The notes beneath the pieces are model-generated. The model searched no databases, was not told the origin of the DNA, and was given only the letters and a program-made list of their open reading frames with translations. DNA of 64,000 nucleotides from an uncultured Clostridia bacterium (GTDB lineage: Bacteria > Bacillota > Clostridia > Christensenellales > Borkfalkiaceae). The stretch's first letter is position 1. Each line of letters opens with the position of its first letter. Of this stretch, positions 33,360-44,788 are shown in pieces. The stretch covers positions 41,476 through 105,475 of the forward strand of contig CALVLT010000002.1 of assembly GCA_944340905.1 (NCBI GenBank). Direction: 5' to 3'. The position numbers and the translations under genes are program-made.

Positions 33360-33835
33360 CTTATGTGACTGTATTGGTGGATTCCGGGGATATACGTCAT
33401 TCAGAGGAGCCGTAGGCGATGAAGAATCCCCTCATAGGACGACACCGAGCACAATCCCCTCCTGTCCTTGCCGCTCTCTTAAAAGAGGATAAAGGGCGAG
33501 GATAGGCTGTCCCATGCCTCCAAAGGCTCCCCTATCACGAAGTGACTGAAGGAGTATTCGCCCCCCTTAACGCCCGCAGGGCGTTAAGGGGGGTGGCGCG
33601 TAGCGACGGGGGGATCGACCCTTTCGTCCGCTGCGCGGCCACCTCCCCTAAAAATCTTCGATTGTCAGGGGAGGCATGGGAACCGCGTTCCTATGCCCCT
33701 AAGACTACGTATGGGGGGACTCTTCGCTGCGCTCTGAGTGACGGTAACGGGCACTACCCCTCATCCGTCTGCTCCGCAGACACCTTCCCCGAGGGGAAGG
33801 CAAACATTGCCCTTGCTATGATTATGACGCAAGCA
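33360..33835. repeat. Repeat island 6
   Basis: Gene-free for about 475 bp: GTCATTCAGAGGAGCCGTAGGCGATGAAGAATCCCCTC-type module (in two pieces), AGTGACTGAAGGAGTA, the TTAACGCCCGCAGGGCGTTAAGG block, a CCTTCCCCGAGGGGAAGG hairpin and TTGCTATGATTATGACGCAAG, the tail that also follows the RNA-like element at 41.3 kb. Confidence 0.8.
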
Positions 33836-33921
33836 GGGGTCTCGCGCAAATGGAATTCTGCGCTCGGTCTAAAAAATGTCTTGCATATGACTTTTTTTCA
33901 GTTCACGGAAAAACGTGTGAA
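33836..33921 (-). ncRNA. Structured RNA-like repeat, family B copy 5, abutting alaS
   Basis: Starts directly after the alaS stop codon. A shortened first stem TTCACACG / CGTGAA, the CTGA linker, second stem AAAAAAGTC / GACATTTTTT, third stem GCGCAGAA.../TTTGCGC, and GAGACCCC, followed by CTTGCGTCATAATCATAGCAAG. Stems two and three closely match 52407-52526. Confidence 0.55.
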
Positions 33922-35739
33922 TTATTCCAGTACCGCCTTGATCCTTCTTACGCCTGCCGAGGAGGACTGCTCCTTGACGATTTTGAAGTGTCCCAGTTCG
34001 CCCGTGTGCGCAACGTGCGGGCCGCCGCACATCTCCTTGGAGAAGTCGCCGATGGAATACGTCTTGACGACGTCGCCGTACTTGGAATCGAACACGCCCA
34101 CGAAGTGCTCGGCGCGCGCCTCGTCCAAAGACATCTCCTTGTAGACGACGGGAATATCCTCCCCGATCTTTTGATTGACAAGGTCCTCGACCGCCTTCAC
34201 CTCTTCGGGCGTCATGGCGCGCGGGAAGTTGAAGTCAAAGCGCATGCGCTCGTCCGTGATGTTGCTCCCCTTCTGATTGACGTCGGGCGAGAGCACCGCC
34301 TTTAATGCCGCGTTCAGAAGGTGGGTGGCGGTGTGATAGCGCACCGCCTGCTGCGAATGGCTCTCCAGTCCCCCCTTCGCCTCGCCCGCGTGCACGTCGC
34401 CGCGGCTCTTTTCCTGATGCTCTCTGAACGCCGCGTCAAACCCCGCCTTGTCCACCGCAAGGCCGCGCTCCGCTGCCATCTCCTCGGTGAGCTCGAGGGG
34501 GAACCCGTAGGTGTCGTACAGGCGGAACGCCTGCTTGCCGCCGATGACCGTCTCGGGCACATAGGCGGGGTCGCTTTGCGCCATGAACGCGTTCTTGCGC
34601 GCAATGCCAGCAACGCACTTTTCAAATTCCGCCATACCCTTTTCGAGCATGGTCTCAAAGCGCTCCGCCTCCTTGCCGATCTCGTCTAAGATGTAGTCCT
34701 TCTTTTGGATGAGCAGCGGATACGCCTCGCCGTACACCTCGCCGATGAATACTTCGGCAACGGCGCGCATGGTCGCCGCAGGCTCGACGCCAAGCTGGCG
34801 GCAGTAGCGGATGGCGCGGCGCATGAGGCGGCGCAGGATATAGCCCGCCCCCGTGTTGGAGGGCAGGATGCCGTTGACGTCGCCGATGAGCATGACCGTG
34901 GTGCGGGTGTGGTCGGCAACGATGCGCATCGCCTTGCGCGCCCCCTCGTCCACATCGTAGCTCTTGCCCGTGAGTTCCTCCAGTCTGGCGATGGCGCCCG
35001 CGAAGAGGTCGGTCTTGTAGCCGTCGTGCAGCCCGTTCAGAAAGAGCAGCATTCTGTCCAGACCGAAGCCCGTATCCACGTTCTTGTTCTCGAGGGGAAC
35101 ATAGCCCGTCTCCGTCTTGCGGTACTGCATGTAGACGTCGTTGCCGATCTCCACATAGTCGTCGGGAAAGACGGGGTCTTTCTTGTCGGGGTCGATGGGG
35201 TAGAACCACTCATTGTCCGGCCCGCAGGGGGTGCCCACGGTGCCCTCCAGTTCCCACCAGTTGTCCGACTTGGGCAGATAGAAGATGTGTTCGGGCGCGA
35301 TGCCGAGGGATTGGAGAAGCGTGGCCGTCTCCTCGTCGCGGGGCGCCGATTCGTTGCCCTCGAACACGGTGGAGCACAGCTTGCTGCCGTCCAGGCCGTA
35401 CACCTTGGTGAGCAGTTCATATGTCCACGCCGTCTTTTCCTTTTTGAAGTAGTCGCCGAGCGACCAGTTCCCCATCATCTCGAAGAAGGTGAAGTGGGAG
35501 GCGTCGCCCACGGACTCGATGTCCACCGTTCGGACGCAGCCCTGCACGTTGCACAGGCGCCTGCCCAGGGGGTGCGGCTTGCCCAGAAGATAGGGCATGA
35601 GGGGCTGCATGCCCGCCACGTTGAACATGACGCCCGTCGTGCCGTCGCCGATGAGGGAGACCGCGCCCACGTTGACGTGTCCCTTGCCCTCGTAGAATTT
35701 CAGCCAGCTCTCGCGCAGCTGTTTGGATGTGATTTTCAT
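33922..35739 (-). CDS. alaS: Alanyl-tRNA synthetase, short form lacking the C-terminal domains
   Basis: 605 residues instead of about 870. The aminoacylation domain (class II, residues 1-235), tRNA-recognition part and editing domain are complete; the editing/zinc residues are seen in HTATHLL and CGGPHVAH. The protein stops at VRRIKAVLE, where the coiled-coil/DHHA1 and C-Ala domains would begin; those help dimerisation and binding of the tRNA elbow. The frame ends cleanly and the RNA-like repeat starts at once, so this may be either a native short form or a truncation. AAGAGGT precedes the ATG. Confidence 0.9.
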   Translation of the reverse strand: MKITSKQLRESWLKFYEGKGHVNVGAVSLIGDGTTGVMFNVAGMQPLMPYLLGKPHPLGRRLCNVQGCVRTVDIESVGDASHFTFFEMMGNWSLGDYFKKEKTAWTYELLTKVYGLDGSKLCSTVFEGNESAPRDEETATLLQSLGIAPEHIFYLPKSDNWWELEGTVGTPCGPDNEWFYPIDPDKKDPVFPDDYVEIGNDVYMQYRKTETGYVPLENKNVDTGFGLDRMLLFLNGLHDGYKTDLFAGAIARLEELTGKSYDVDEGARKAMRIVADHTRTTVMLIGDVNGILPSNTGAGYILRRLMRRAIRYCRQLGVEPAATMRAVAEVFIGEVYGEAYPLLIQKKDYILDEIGKEAERFETMLEKGMAEFEKCVAGIARKNAFMAQSDPAYVPETVIGGKQAFRLYDTYGFPLELTEEMAAERGLAVDKAGFDAAFREHQEKSRGDVHAGEAKGGLESHSQQAVRYHTATHLLNAALKAVLSPDVNQKGSNITDERMRFDFNFPRAMTPEEVKAVEDLVNQKIGEDIPVVYKEMSLDEARAEHFVGVFDSKYGDVVKTYSIGDFSKEMCGGPHVAHTGELGHFKIVKEQSSSAGVRRIKAVLE

Positions 35740-35768
35740 GGTATTGACCTCTTGATTTGTTCAGAACA

Positions 35769-35797
35769 ATTTTACTTTGCGTGATTATGATTGTCAA
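35769..35797 (-). promoter_or_regulatory. Sigma-A promoter of alaS
   Basis: TTGACA (35797-35792), 17-nt spacer, TAAAAT (35774-35769). The leader is about 25 nt, so alaS has no T-box. Confidence 0.85.
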
Positions 35798-35820
35798 ACG
35801 ATTTTGGTGCCCGTGACCCG

Positions 35821-37212
35821 TTATATCTTTTCCAGCGTGTAGCCCTCTTTGGTGTCGCGGACGGCGTAGCCCATGGCGCGCAGTTTCTCGCGCAGTTCGT
35901 CCGACTTCGCCCAGTTCTTCTGCGCGCGCGCCGCCCTGCGCTCCTCGGCGACCGCCGTCACCTCGGCGGGCGCCTCTTCGCGCGCGGCGCACTTCGCAAG
36001 ATAGGCCGCAGGCTCCTGTTTGAACAGCCCCAGAAGGGCATACGTTGCGCGGATCTGATTGGTCATGCGGCGTGCGCGCGCGTCGTGCGCGTCCAGCAGG
36101 CGGGCGACCTCCTTAAAGTACCCGAACAGGTCCGCCAAAGCGAGCGCCGTGTTGAAGTCGTCGTCCATCGCGGCATCAAACTTCGCATCGATCTCCGCCT
36201 CCATGCCTTGTTCATCGGGGAACATCTGCTCCGCCCTGGCGATGAGCGCGTAAAAGCGCGCGACGTGCGCCTCGGCAGCGGGGAACAGCTCGTCCGTCAC
36301 GTTGACGTCGCCGCGGTAGTTGGAGGAGAGGAGCGCAAATTTGAGGGCGTCGGGCGAAAACCGGTCCATCAGGTCGTCCAGCAACAGGCTGTTGCCGAGA
36401 GACTTGCTCATCTTCTGCCCGTTCACCTTGATGAGGCCGTTGTGCATCCAGTATCTGACGAACTGCTTGCCCGTGAGCGCCTCGCTCTGCGCGATCTCGT
36501 TCTCATGATGGGGAAAGATGAGGTCCCTTCCGCCGCCGTGGATGTCGATCCGATCGCCGAACGCGGCGCGGATCATCGCCGAGCACTCGATGTGCCAGCC
36601 CGGCCTGCCCTTCCCCCACGGGGAATCCCAGCTGATCTCCCCCTCCTTTGCCGCCTTCCAGAGCGCAAAGTCATAGGGATGCCGCTTTTGCTCGTCGTTG
36701 TCCACGCGCACGCCGTCCAGCGCGTCCTCCTTATCCCTGCCCGAGAGCTGCCCGTAGGCGGGGAAGGTGTCCACGTCGAAATACACGTCGCCGTTCGCGG
36801 CGGGGTAGGCATGTCCGTTTGCGATCAGCCCTTCGATAAAGGCGATGATGTTGCCGATGTTCTCCGTCGCCTTCAGCCAGAGGGTCGGCTCGCCCACGTC
36901 GGCGCGCGCCATGGCGGCGTCGATCTTGGCGATCATCCTCTTTGCATACTCGTCGGCGGGAATGCCCGTCTCGCGCGAGCGGGCGATGATCTTGTCGTCC
37001 ACGTCCGTATAGTTGCGGGCATACGTCACCTCGTACCCCTTCTTTTCCAGATACTTGCGGAAAATATCGTAGAGGATGGCCTGAAAGGCATGTCCGATAT
37101 GCGCCTCGCCCGAGACCGTGATGCCGCAGGCGTACATCTTCACCTTTCCCGCCTCGAGGGGAACGAATTCTTCCTTTCTTCTCGTGAGAGTATTGTAAAT
37201 TTTCATATTCAT
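35821..37212 (-). CDS. cysS: Cysteinyl-tRNA synthetase
   Basis: 463 residues, normal length. Class I signatures: HIGH as EAHIGHA, zinc ligands CGIT and C in GWHIECSAM with HHENE, and KMSKS in QKMSKSLGNS. Slight family variant at the start (MYACGITVSGEAHIGH rather than CGPTVYDYxHIGN). The ATG at 37212 overlaps the cysE stop by 4 nt; expression is governed by the Cys T-box upstream of cysE. Confidence 0.96.
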   Translation of the reverse strand: MNMKIYNTLTRRKEEFVPLEAGKVKMYACGITVSGEAHIGHAFQAILYDIFRKYLEKKGYEVTYARNYTDVDDKIIARSRETGIPADEYAKRMIAKIDAAMARADVGEPTLWLKATENIGNIIAFIEGLIANGHAYPAANGDVYFDVDTFPAYGQLSGRDKEDALDGVRVDNDEQKRHPYDFALWKAAKEGEISWDSPWGKGRPGWHIECSAMIRAAFGDRIDIHGGGRDLIFPHHENEIAQSEALTGKQFVRYWMHNGLIKVNGQKMSKSLGNSLLLDDLMDRFSPDALKFALLSSNYRGDVNVTDELFPAAEAHVARFYALIARAEQMFPDEQGMEAEIDAKFDAAMDDDFNTALALADLFGYFKEVARLLDAHDARARRMTNQIRATYALLGLFKQEPAAYLAKCAAREEAPAEVTAVAEERRAARAQKNWAKSDELREKLRAMGYAVRDTKEGYTLEKI

Positions 37213-37901
37213 ACCTCTTTCTGTTCCGGATTTTTATGTACGTTTGCGGTATCTTCGTCCCGCGAAAGGCGGGCGCACACCGATTCGAGGCGGTCCTCCA
37301 GTTCGTAGACGCGCTCGCGCAGCGCGCAGACTTCGTGCAGAATGGGGTCGTCCTTGTCGGGCATGAGGTCCTGCGGGCGCTCGCCGTTGATGCGCACCAC
37401 GCGCCCGGGCACGCCCACGACGGTGGCGTAGGGGGGCACCTCCTTGAGCACGACCGCCCCCGCGCCGATGCGCGCGCCCTCGCCCACGGTGAAGCCGCCC
37501 AGCACCTTTGCCCCGCAGGAGATGACCGCGTTCCTGCGGATGGTGGGGTGGCGCTTGCCCTTTTCCTTGCCCGTGCCGCCCAGCGTCACGCCCTGATAGA
37601 TGACGACGCCCTCCTCCACCTCGGCGGTCTCGCCGATGACGACGCCCGCGCCGTGGTCAATGAACACGCCCGCGGCAATTTTTGCGGCGGGGTGGATCTC
37701 GATGCCCGTCAGAAATTTGGCGAACTGCGAAGTCATGCGTGCAAGCAGCTTGAGGTGCATGCGGTAGAGTCGGTTCGCCCACCTGTGCCAGGAGAGCGCA
37801 TGCACCCCCGAATAGGTGAGCCATATTTCAAATTTGTTGCGTGCGGCGGGGTCGTTCTTCTTTGCCGCCGCAATGTCCTTGCGAAGTCTGGAAAAAAACA
37901 A
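37209..37901 (-). CDS. cysE: Serine O-acetyltransferase
   Basis: First enzyme of cysteine synthesis, making O-acetylserine. 230 residues with the helical N-terminal part (residues 1-65) and the left-handed beta-helix (GIEIHPAAKIAAGVFIDHGAGVVIGETAEV, GVTLGGTGKEKGKRHP). The start appears to be TTG at 37901, with AAGGGGG 8 nt upstream; no ATG fits. A C-terminal coiled-coil-like tail of 45 residues follows. Pairing with cysS under a Cys-specific T-box couples cysteine supply and charging. Confidence 0.94.
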   Translation of the reverse strand: MFFSRLRKDIAAAKKNDPAARNKFEIWLTYSGVHALSWHRWANRLYRMHLKLLARMTSQFAKFLTGIEIHPAAKIAAGVFIDHGAGVVIGETAEVEEGVVIYQGVTLGGTGKEKGKRHPTIRRNAVISCGAKVLGGFTVGEGARIGAGAVVLKEVPPYATVVGVPGRVVRINGERPQDLMPDKDDPILHEVCALRERVYELEDRLESVCARLSRDEDTANVHKNPEQKEV

Positions 37902-37937
37902 TGCCGTGTCCCCCTTCTCTATTCTATGCGCGCCATG

Positions 37938-38179
37938 AAAAAAGCGCCTTTACGCTTCCGCAGGATGCGGAAATCGTAAAGGCGCGTTGCGCGCGGTCCC
38001 ACTTTACTTCGGGGAAAATTCCCCCTCGTTTGTCCGGTAACGGCGGACTGCCGCGGGCATTGCCCCGACCTTGACGAACGGACGCACGTTCCCCTCTGCC
38101 GCAGGCGGCTTTCAGCAAGCGCCGCCCTCTCTGCCGCGGCAGTGACGGAGAAATTTTTCCGTTCACGGCTGTTGATATC
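37938..38179 (-). promoter_or_regulatory. T-box riboswitch, cysteine specific, for cysE-cysS
   Basis: The T-box core GTGGGACCGCGCG is at 38003-37991 (minus strand), followed by the terminator GCGCCTTTACG / CGTAAAGGCGC (37944-37985) and T6. The likely specifier is TGC at 38086-38084, after GAACG, which matches Cys. Uncharged tRNA-Cys would favour the antiterminator and switch on cysE-cysS. Confidence 0.93.
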
Positions 38180-38185
38180 GTCCCT

Positions 38186-38215
38186 ATTCTACAATATACC
38201 TTGCGCAAATGTCAA
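38186..38215 (-). promoter_or_regulatory. Sigma-A promoter of the Cys T-box operon
   Basis: TTGACA (38215-38210), 18-nt spacer, TAGAAT (38191-38186). Confidence 0.82.
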
Positions 38216-38393
38216 GCATTTTGCGCACACGAGAGCGAAGGGTTTGCGCTCTTTTCGGAAAAACCGTGCCGACCGAGCTTTGGTCTCGTTCCGCCATGGT
38301 GCGGCGCGGCAATGGCCGTGCCCGAGAGCGGCAACACAGAACGCCATGCCATGTCCGAGGGCAGTGAAAAGCGGCGCACCATGTCCAAGAGCA

Positions 38394-41021
<2,628 letters not shown>

Positions 41022-41089
41022 TGTGATACCTCTTGTGGTATTGGATTTTCTGTTTTTTCAGGGTCGGGCGCGGTTTTCAAGTGTTACCG

Positions 41090-41283
41090 CGTTTTTTTGC
41101 CTGTAAGACAACGTATGAGGGAATTCTTACTGCGGCTACGCCTTGTGCGCTGCGTCGTCAAAATACTCCCGCAAGCGGGTATTTTTCCTCGCATCGGGCG
41201 CTCCACTTCGTTCCGCTCTGCTCGCCGCCGCAAGCGGCACACGAGCCTCGAAGAGGCGAAGTTATGACGAATTACGAGCAAGC
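41090..41283. repeat. Repeat island 7, between gyrB and gyrA
   Basis: CCTGTAAGACAACGTATGAGGG, a GTATTTT...ATACTCCCGCAAGCGGGTAT hairpin block (as at 24.5 kb), GAGCGCC-CACTTCGTTCCGCTC and CCGCAAGCGGCACACGAG modules. Confidence 0.8.
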
Positions 41284-41513
41284 GCCCTTGCTATGATTAT
41301 GACGCAAGGAAGGTTTCCTTCCGCTGCGGGACGCAATTTGCCGATACCTCGGCTTATTGGAAAGATTGAATTTGCGCGAGCTAAAATTGTAAGCCCCTAA
41401 AATCGCGCAAAGAAAGAAAACGGGGCAGTGTCAGCCCGCAGGGCGTGCCCTGCCCAAGTTGTCTTTCAAATCACGGAATTTATCCGAGCCTTTGCTCGGA
41501 GAAATTCGTGAAC
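41284..41513 (-). ncRNA. HEARO/omega-RNA-like structured element downstream of gyrB
   Basis: Begins with GTTCACG 2 nt after the gyrB stop. Predicted stems: P1 CACG.AATTTCTCCGAGC / GCTCGGATAAATTC.CGTG, then ATTTGAAAG; P2 GGGCAG / CTGCCC enclosing GGCACGCC...GGCTGACA; P3 TTTGCGCGA / TCGCGCAAA (41371-41411) enclosing GGGGCTTACAAT; P4 ATAAGCCGAGGTATCGGCAAATTG. It ends with the CTTGCGTCATAATCATAGCAAG hairpin. The copy at 52527-52720 keeps every stem with changed bases on both sides. The order of motifs resembles HEARO RNAs (guides of IscB/IsrB) as I remember them; I could not check. Confidence 0.6.
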
Positions 41514-41515
41514 CC

Positions 41516-43429
41516 TTACACGTCCAGATCCTTCACCAGCGTCGCGTTCTGTTCGATGAACTGACGGCGGAGCGCGGGGCTCTCGCCCATCAGGATCGTG
41601 AACATCTTATCCGCCTCCATGGCGTCGCGCATGGAGACGCGCACCAGCGTGCGGGTGGCGGGATTCATGGTCGTATCCCAGAGCTGTTCGGTGCTCATCT
41701 CGCCCAGGCCCTTATAGCGCTGATACTCCACTTTGTTGTTGTTTGCGGCGTCGTAAGCCGTCTTTTCCTCTTCGGAATAGAGGTACACGTCCTCTTTTCC
41801 CTTGACGCTCGCCTTGTAGAGGGGCGGCATCGCGGAATAGACGTGCCCGTGCTCGATGAGCGGACGCATGTAGCGGAACAGGAAGGTCAGAAGAAGGATC
41901 CGGATATGCGCGCCGTCGACATCGGCATCGGTCATGGAGATGATGCGGTCGTAGCGCAGCTTGCTCTCGTCGAAGTCGTCGAGAATGCCGCAGCCGAACG
42001 CGGTGATCATCGCCTTGATCTCGGCATTTTCCAGCACGCGGTTGAGGCGCACCTTTTCCACGTTCAGGATCTTGCCGCGAAGGGGCAGGATCGCCTGGAA
42101 CCTTCTGTCCCTCCCCTGTTTTGCCGTGCCGCCTGCCGAGTCGCCCTCAACGATGTAGATCTCGCACAGCTCCGGGCGCTTATCCGAGCAGTCGGCCAGC
42201 TTTCCGGGGAGCGTGGTGGATTCCAGCACGCCCTTTCTGCGCGTGAGTTCGCGGGCGGAGCGGGCCGCGTCGCGCGCTTTCTGCGCCGTGATGCAGCGCA
42301 GGACCAGCTCGCGCGCCTCGGCGGGGTGTTCTTCGATGTATGTGCCGAACTCCTCTGCCACGCACTTGGAGACAAAGGGACGCACGAACGAATTGTTGAG
42401 CTTATCCTTGGTCTGCGATTCAAACTGCGCGTTTTCGAGCTTGACGGACACGACCGCGGTGATGCCCTCGCGCACGTCCTCGCCCGTGAGCCTGTCGCTC
42501 TCCTTTAAGATGTTGAGCTTTTTGCCCGCGTCGTTGATGACTTTGGTGAGCGCCTGTTTGAGCCCTTCCACATGCGTTCCGCCGTCGATGGTGTTGACGT
42601 TGTTGGCATAGGAATAGATGACCTCGTTGTAGCCGTCGTTGTATTGCAGGGCGATCTCGCAGACGGTGGTGCCGTCCTGCTCCTCGAAATAGAGGGGCTC
42701 GGGGAAGAGCGTCTCGTTCCCCTTGTTGAGCTCTTCCACCAGCTCGCGGATCCCGCCCTCGTAGCAGAAGCTGTCCGAGCGCACCGTTTCGCCGCGCCGG
42801 TCGGTGAGGGTGATCGTCAGTCCCTTGTTGAGAAAGGCAAGTTCCTTGAGGCGGACGCGGAGAATGTCGTACTTGAACACGATCGTCTCGAAAATTTCGG
42901 CGTCGGGAAAGAAGGTGACCTTGGTCCCCGTCTTATCGGTATCGCCGATGATCTGAAGGGAACGCTGGGGCACGCCGCGGTTATACACCTGTTTGTAGAC
43001 ATGGCCGTTCTGGGACACCTCCACTTCCAGCCATTCCGAGAGCGCGTTGACAGCCTTGACGCCGACGCCGTGCAGGCCGCTGGACACCTTGTAGCCCGAA
43101 TCGCCGCCGAATTTTCCGCCCGCATTGACCTTGGTAAAGACGACCTCGACCGTGGAGACGCCCTCCTTGGGGTGGATCTCGGTGGGGATCCCGCGCCCGT
43201 TGTCCTCGACGGTGCAGGAGCCGTCCGCGTTGATCGTGACGTCCACGCGATCGCAGTAGCCCGCGAGCGCCTCGTCAATGGAATTGTCGACGACTTCGCT
43301 CACAAGGTGATGAAGCCCCTTTTCGTCCGTCGAACTGATATACATGCCGGGGCGCTTGCGGATATGCTCGAGCCCGTCGAGCACCTGAATTTGTTCCGCG
43401 CCGTATGCGCCCTCTACCTTTTCTGACAT
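41516..43429 (-). CDS. gyrB: DNA gyrase subunit B
   Basis: 637 residues, normal for the short GyrB form. GHKL ATPase motifs (EVVDNSIDEALAGYCD, EDNGRGIP, GLHGVGVKAVNALS), the transducer region, and the TOPRIM domain with EGDSAGG and MTDADVDGAHIR; ends in the usual RRQFIEQNA...LDV. A -10 box TATAAT (43504-43499) with a weak -35 lies upstream. The stop codon is followed after 2 nt by an RNA-like element that separates gyrB from gyrA. Confidence 0.97.
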   Translation of the reverse strand: MSEKVEGAYGAEQIQVLDGLEHIRKRPGMYISSTDEKGLHHLVSEVVDNSIDEALAGYCDRVDVTINADGSCTVEDNGRGIPTEIHPKEGVSTVEVVFTKVNAGGKFGGDSGYKVSSGLHGVGVKAVNALSEWLEVEVSQNGHVYKQVYNRGVPQRSLQIIGDTDKTGTKVTFFPDAEIFETIVFKYDILRVRLKELAFLNKGLTITLTDRRGETVRSDSFCYEGGIRELVEELNKGNETLFPEPLYFEEQDGTTVCEIALQYNDGYNEVIYSYANNVNTIDGGTHVEGLKQALTKVINDAGKKLNILKESDRLTGEDVREGITAVVSVKLENAQFESQTKDKLNNSFVRPFVSKCVAEEFGTYIEEHPAEARELVLRCITAQKARDAARSARELTRRKGVLESTTLPGKLADCSDKRPELCEIYIVEGDSAGGTAKQGRDRRFQAILPLRGKILNVEKVRLNRVLENAEIKAMITAFGCGILDDFDESKLRYDRIISMTDADVDGAHIRILLLTFLFRYMRPLIEHGHVYSAMPPLYKASVKGKEDVYLYSEEEKTAYDAANNNKVEYQRYKGLGEMSTEQLWDTTMNPATRTLVRVSMRDAMEADKMFTILMGESPALRRQFIEQNATLVKDLDV

Positions 43430-43758
43430 GACAATCTCCTTATCTGTAAATTTCGCATGATTGTTTCTGAATTGATAACTGCCGTAACACTTATATCCAT
43501 TATAACACGCGCGCGCGAAAAAGTACAGCGAAACGGCGGCGAATCAGGTGAAATTTTCCACAAGGACGGCAAAAAAGGCGCGTATTTTCGCCTACACGCC
43601 GTTTTTACACCCTTGCGGTGGTGGGATATATCAATTATATTTGTGCCCGCACAGGGGCATTTACGTGTCCGCAAACATCTGCCGTACGCCCGCGGTTTCA
43701 CCTCTTGCACTTTTTGCGATAAACGGAATCCGGATCATCGTTCCGTAACCGTTCCCGC

Positions 43759-43810
43759 AACAAAACAATGCGGGGCCTTCCCCTATGGGAAAGCCCCGCA
43801 TTGTTTTGTT
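43759..43810. terminator. Bidirectional terminator between gyrB promoter region and dus
   Basis: 18-bp stem AACAAAACAATGCGGGGC / GCCCCGCATTGTTTTGTT with A/T-rich ends; it terminates the spoVT-to-dus direction on the minus strand. The rest of 43505-43758 shows nothing recognisable. Confidence 0.9.
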
Positions 43811-43852
43811 AAAATGTCAGAAACCGCTTACGGCCTTGCGAAAACGATCCGT

Positions 43853-44788
43853 TCATTCCCCGAAGATCTCTTCCGCGAGGGCGGCGACTTCTTCCGTGGT
43901 CTGCGCCGCAAACAGGCGGCGCTTATAATCCGCCGCGCCGCTCACGCCCTTGCAGTAAAACGCCGCCATTTTGCGCATGAATACGACGGCGAAGCGCTCA
44001 CCGTACAGCGCCCGCGTTTCCGCAAGCTGGCGCGCGAACAGCTCCCGCATGGGCGGAGCCTCCGTCCCGGTGATCTCGGCAAACACCTGCGGCCGGCAGA
44101 GCGCCGCGCGCGCGATCATCACGCCGTCCGCCCCCGTGCATTCCAGCATCCGGGAAAAGTCCTTTTCCGACCAAACGCCCCCGTTTGCAATGACGGGAAT
44201 GTTCACGGCCCGCTTTGCCGCGGCGATCTGGGCATAGTCGGGCGCGCCCGCGTACAGCTTGTCCCGCGTTCTGCCGTGTACCGTGATCATGCACGCCCCC
44301 GCCCCCTCGCAGAGCCGCGCAAACTCGGCGGCGATCTTATGACCGGCGTCCACGCCGATGCGGAATTTGACGGAAATGCGCTTGCCGCTTTTCACGCACG
44401 CCGCAATGACCTTTTCCGCAAGGGGAAGATTTTCCATCAGCGCGCTGCCGTCGCCGTTTTTCACGATCTTCGGCATGGGACAGCCCATGTTGATGTCGAT
44501 GAGGTCGAACGGCGCTAAATCTTCGCTCTCGCAGGCGGAGCGCATGATATCCGGATCGCTTCCGAAGATCTGCGCCGCCTTGGGCGATTCGTCCGCGCAG
44601 TACAGCAGCTTTTTCGTCTCCTCGCTGTGATAGGCAAGTCCCTTTGCGCTCACCATCTCGGTGAACGTCAGCCCCGCCCCCAGCCGCATGCACATAGTGC
44701 GGAAGGGATAATTGGTATAGCCGGCGAGCGGCGCAAGCATGACGTTGTCGGGGCATACCATGCCCGCGATGTCAAGAGGTCTGAGCAC
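43853..44788 (-). CDS. dus: tRNA-dihydrouridine synthase
   Basis: FMN enzyme that reduces uridines in tRNA. 311 residues from a GTG at 44788 (GAGG 6 nt upstream; begins LRPLDIAGMVCPDNVMLAPLAGYTN). Seen: APLAGYTNYPFR (FMN loop), DLIDINMGCPMPKIVKNGDGSAL with the catalytic Cys, VKFRIG, TVHGRTRDKLYAG and IPVIANGGV. ATGs at 44800 and 44824 are possible alternatives. Overlaps the mazG end by 17 nt. Confidence 0.93.
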   Translation of the reverse strand: MLRPLDIAGMVCPDNVMLAPLAGYTNYPFRTMCMRLGAGLTFTEMVSAKGLAYHSEETKKLLYCADESPKAAQIFGSDPDIMRSACESEDLAPFDLIDINMGCPMPKIVKNGDGSALMENLPLAEKVIAACVKSGKRISVKFRIGVDAGHKIAAEFARLCEGAGACMITVHGRTRDKLYAGAPDYAQIAAAKRAVNIPVIANGGVWSEKDFSRMLECTGADGVMIARAALCRPQVFAEITGTEAPPMRELFARQLAETRALYGERFAVVFMRKMAAFYCKGVSGAADYKRRLFAAQTTEEVAALAEEIFGE

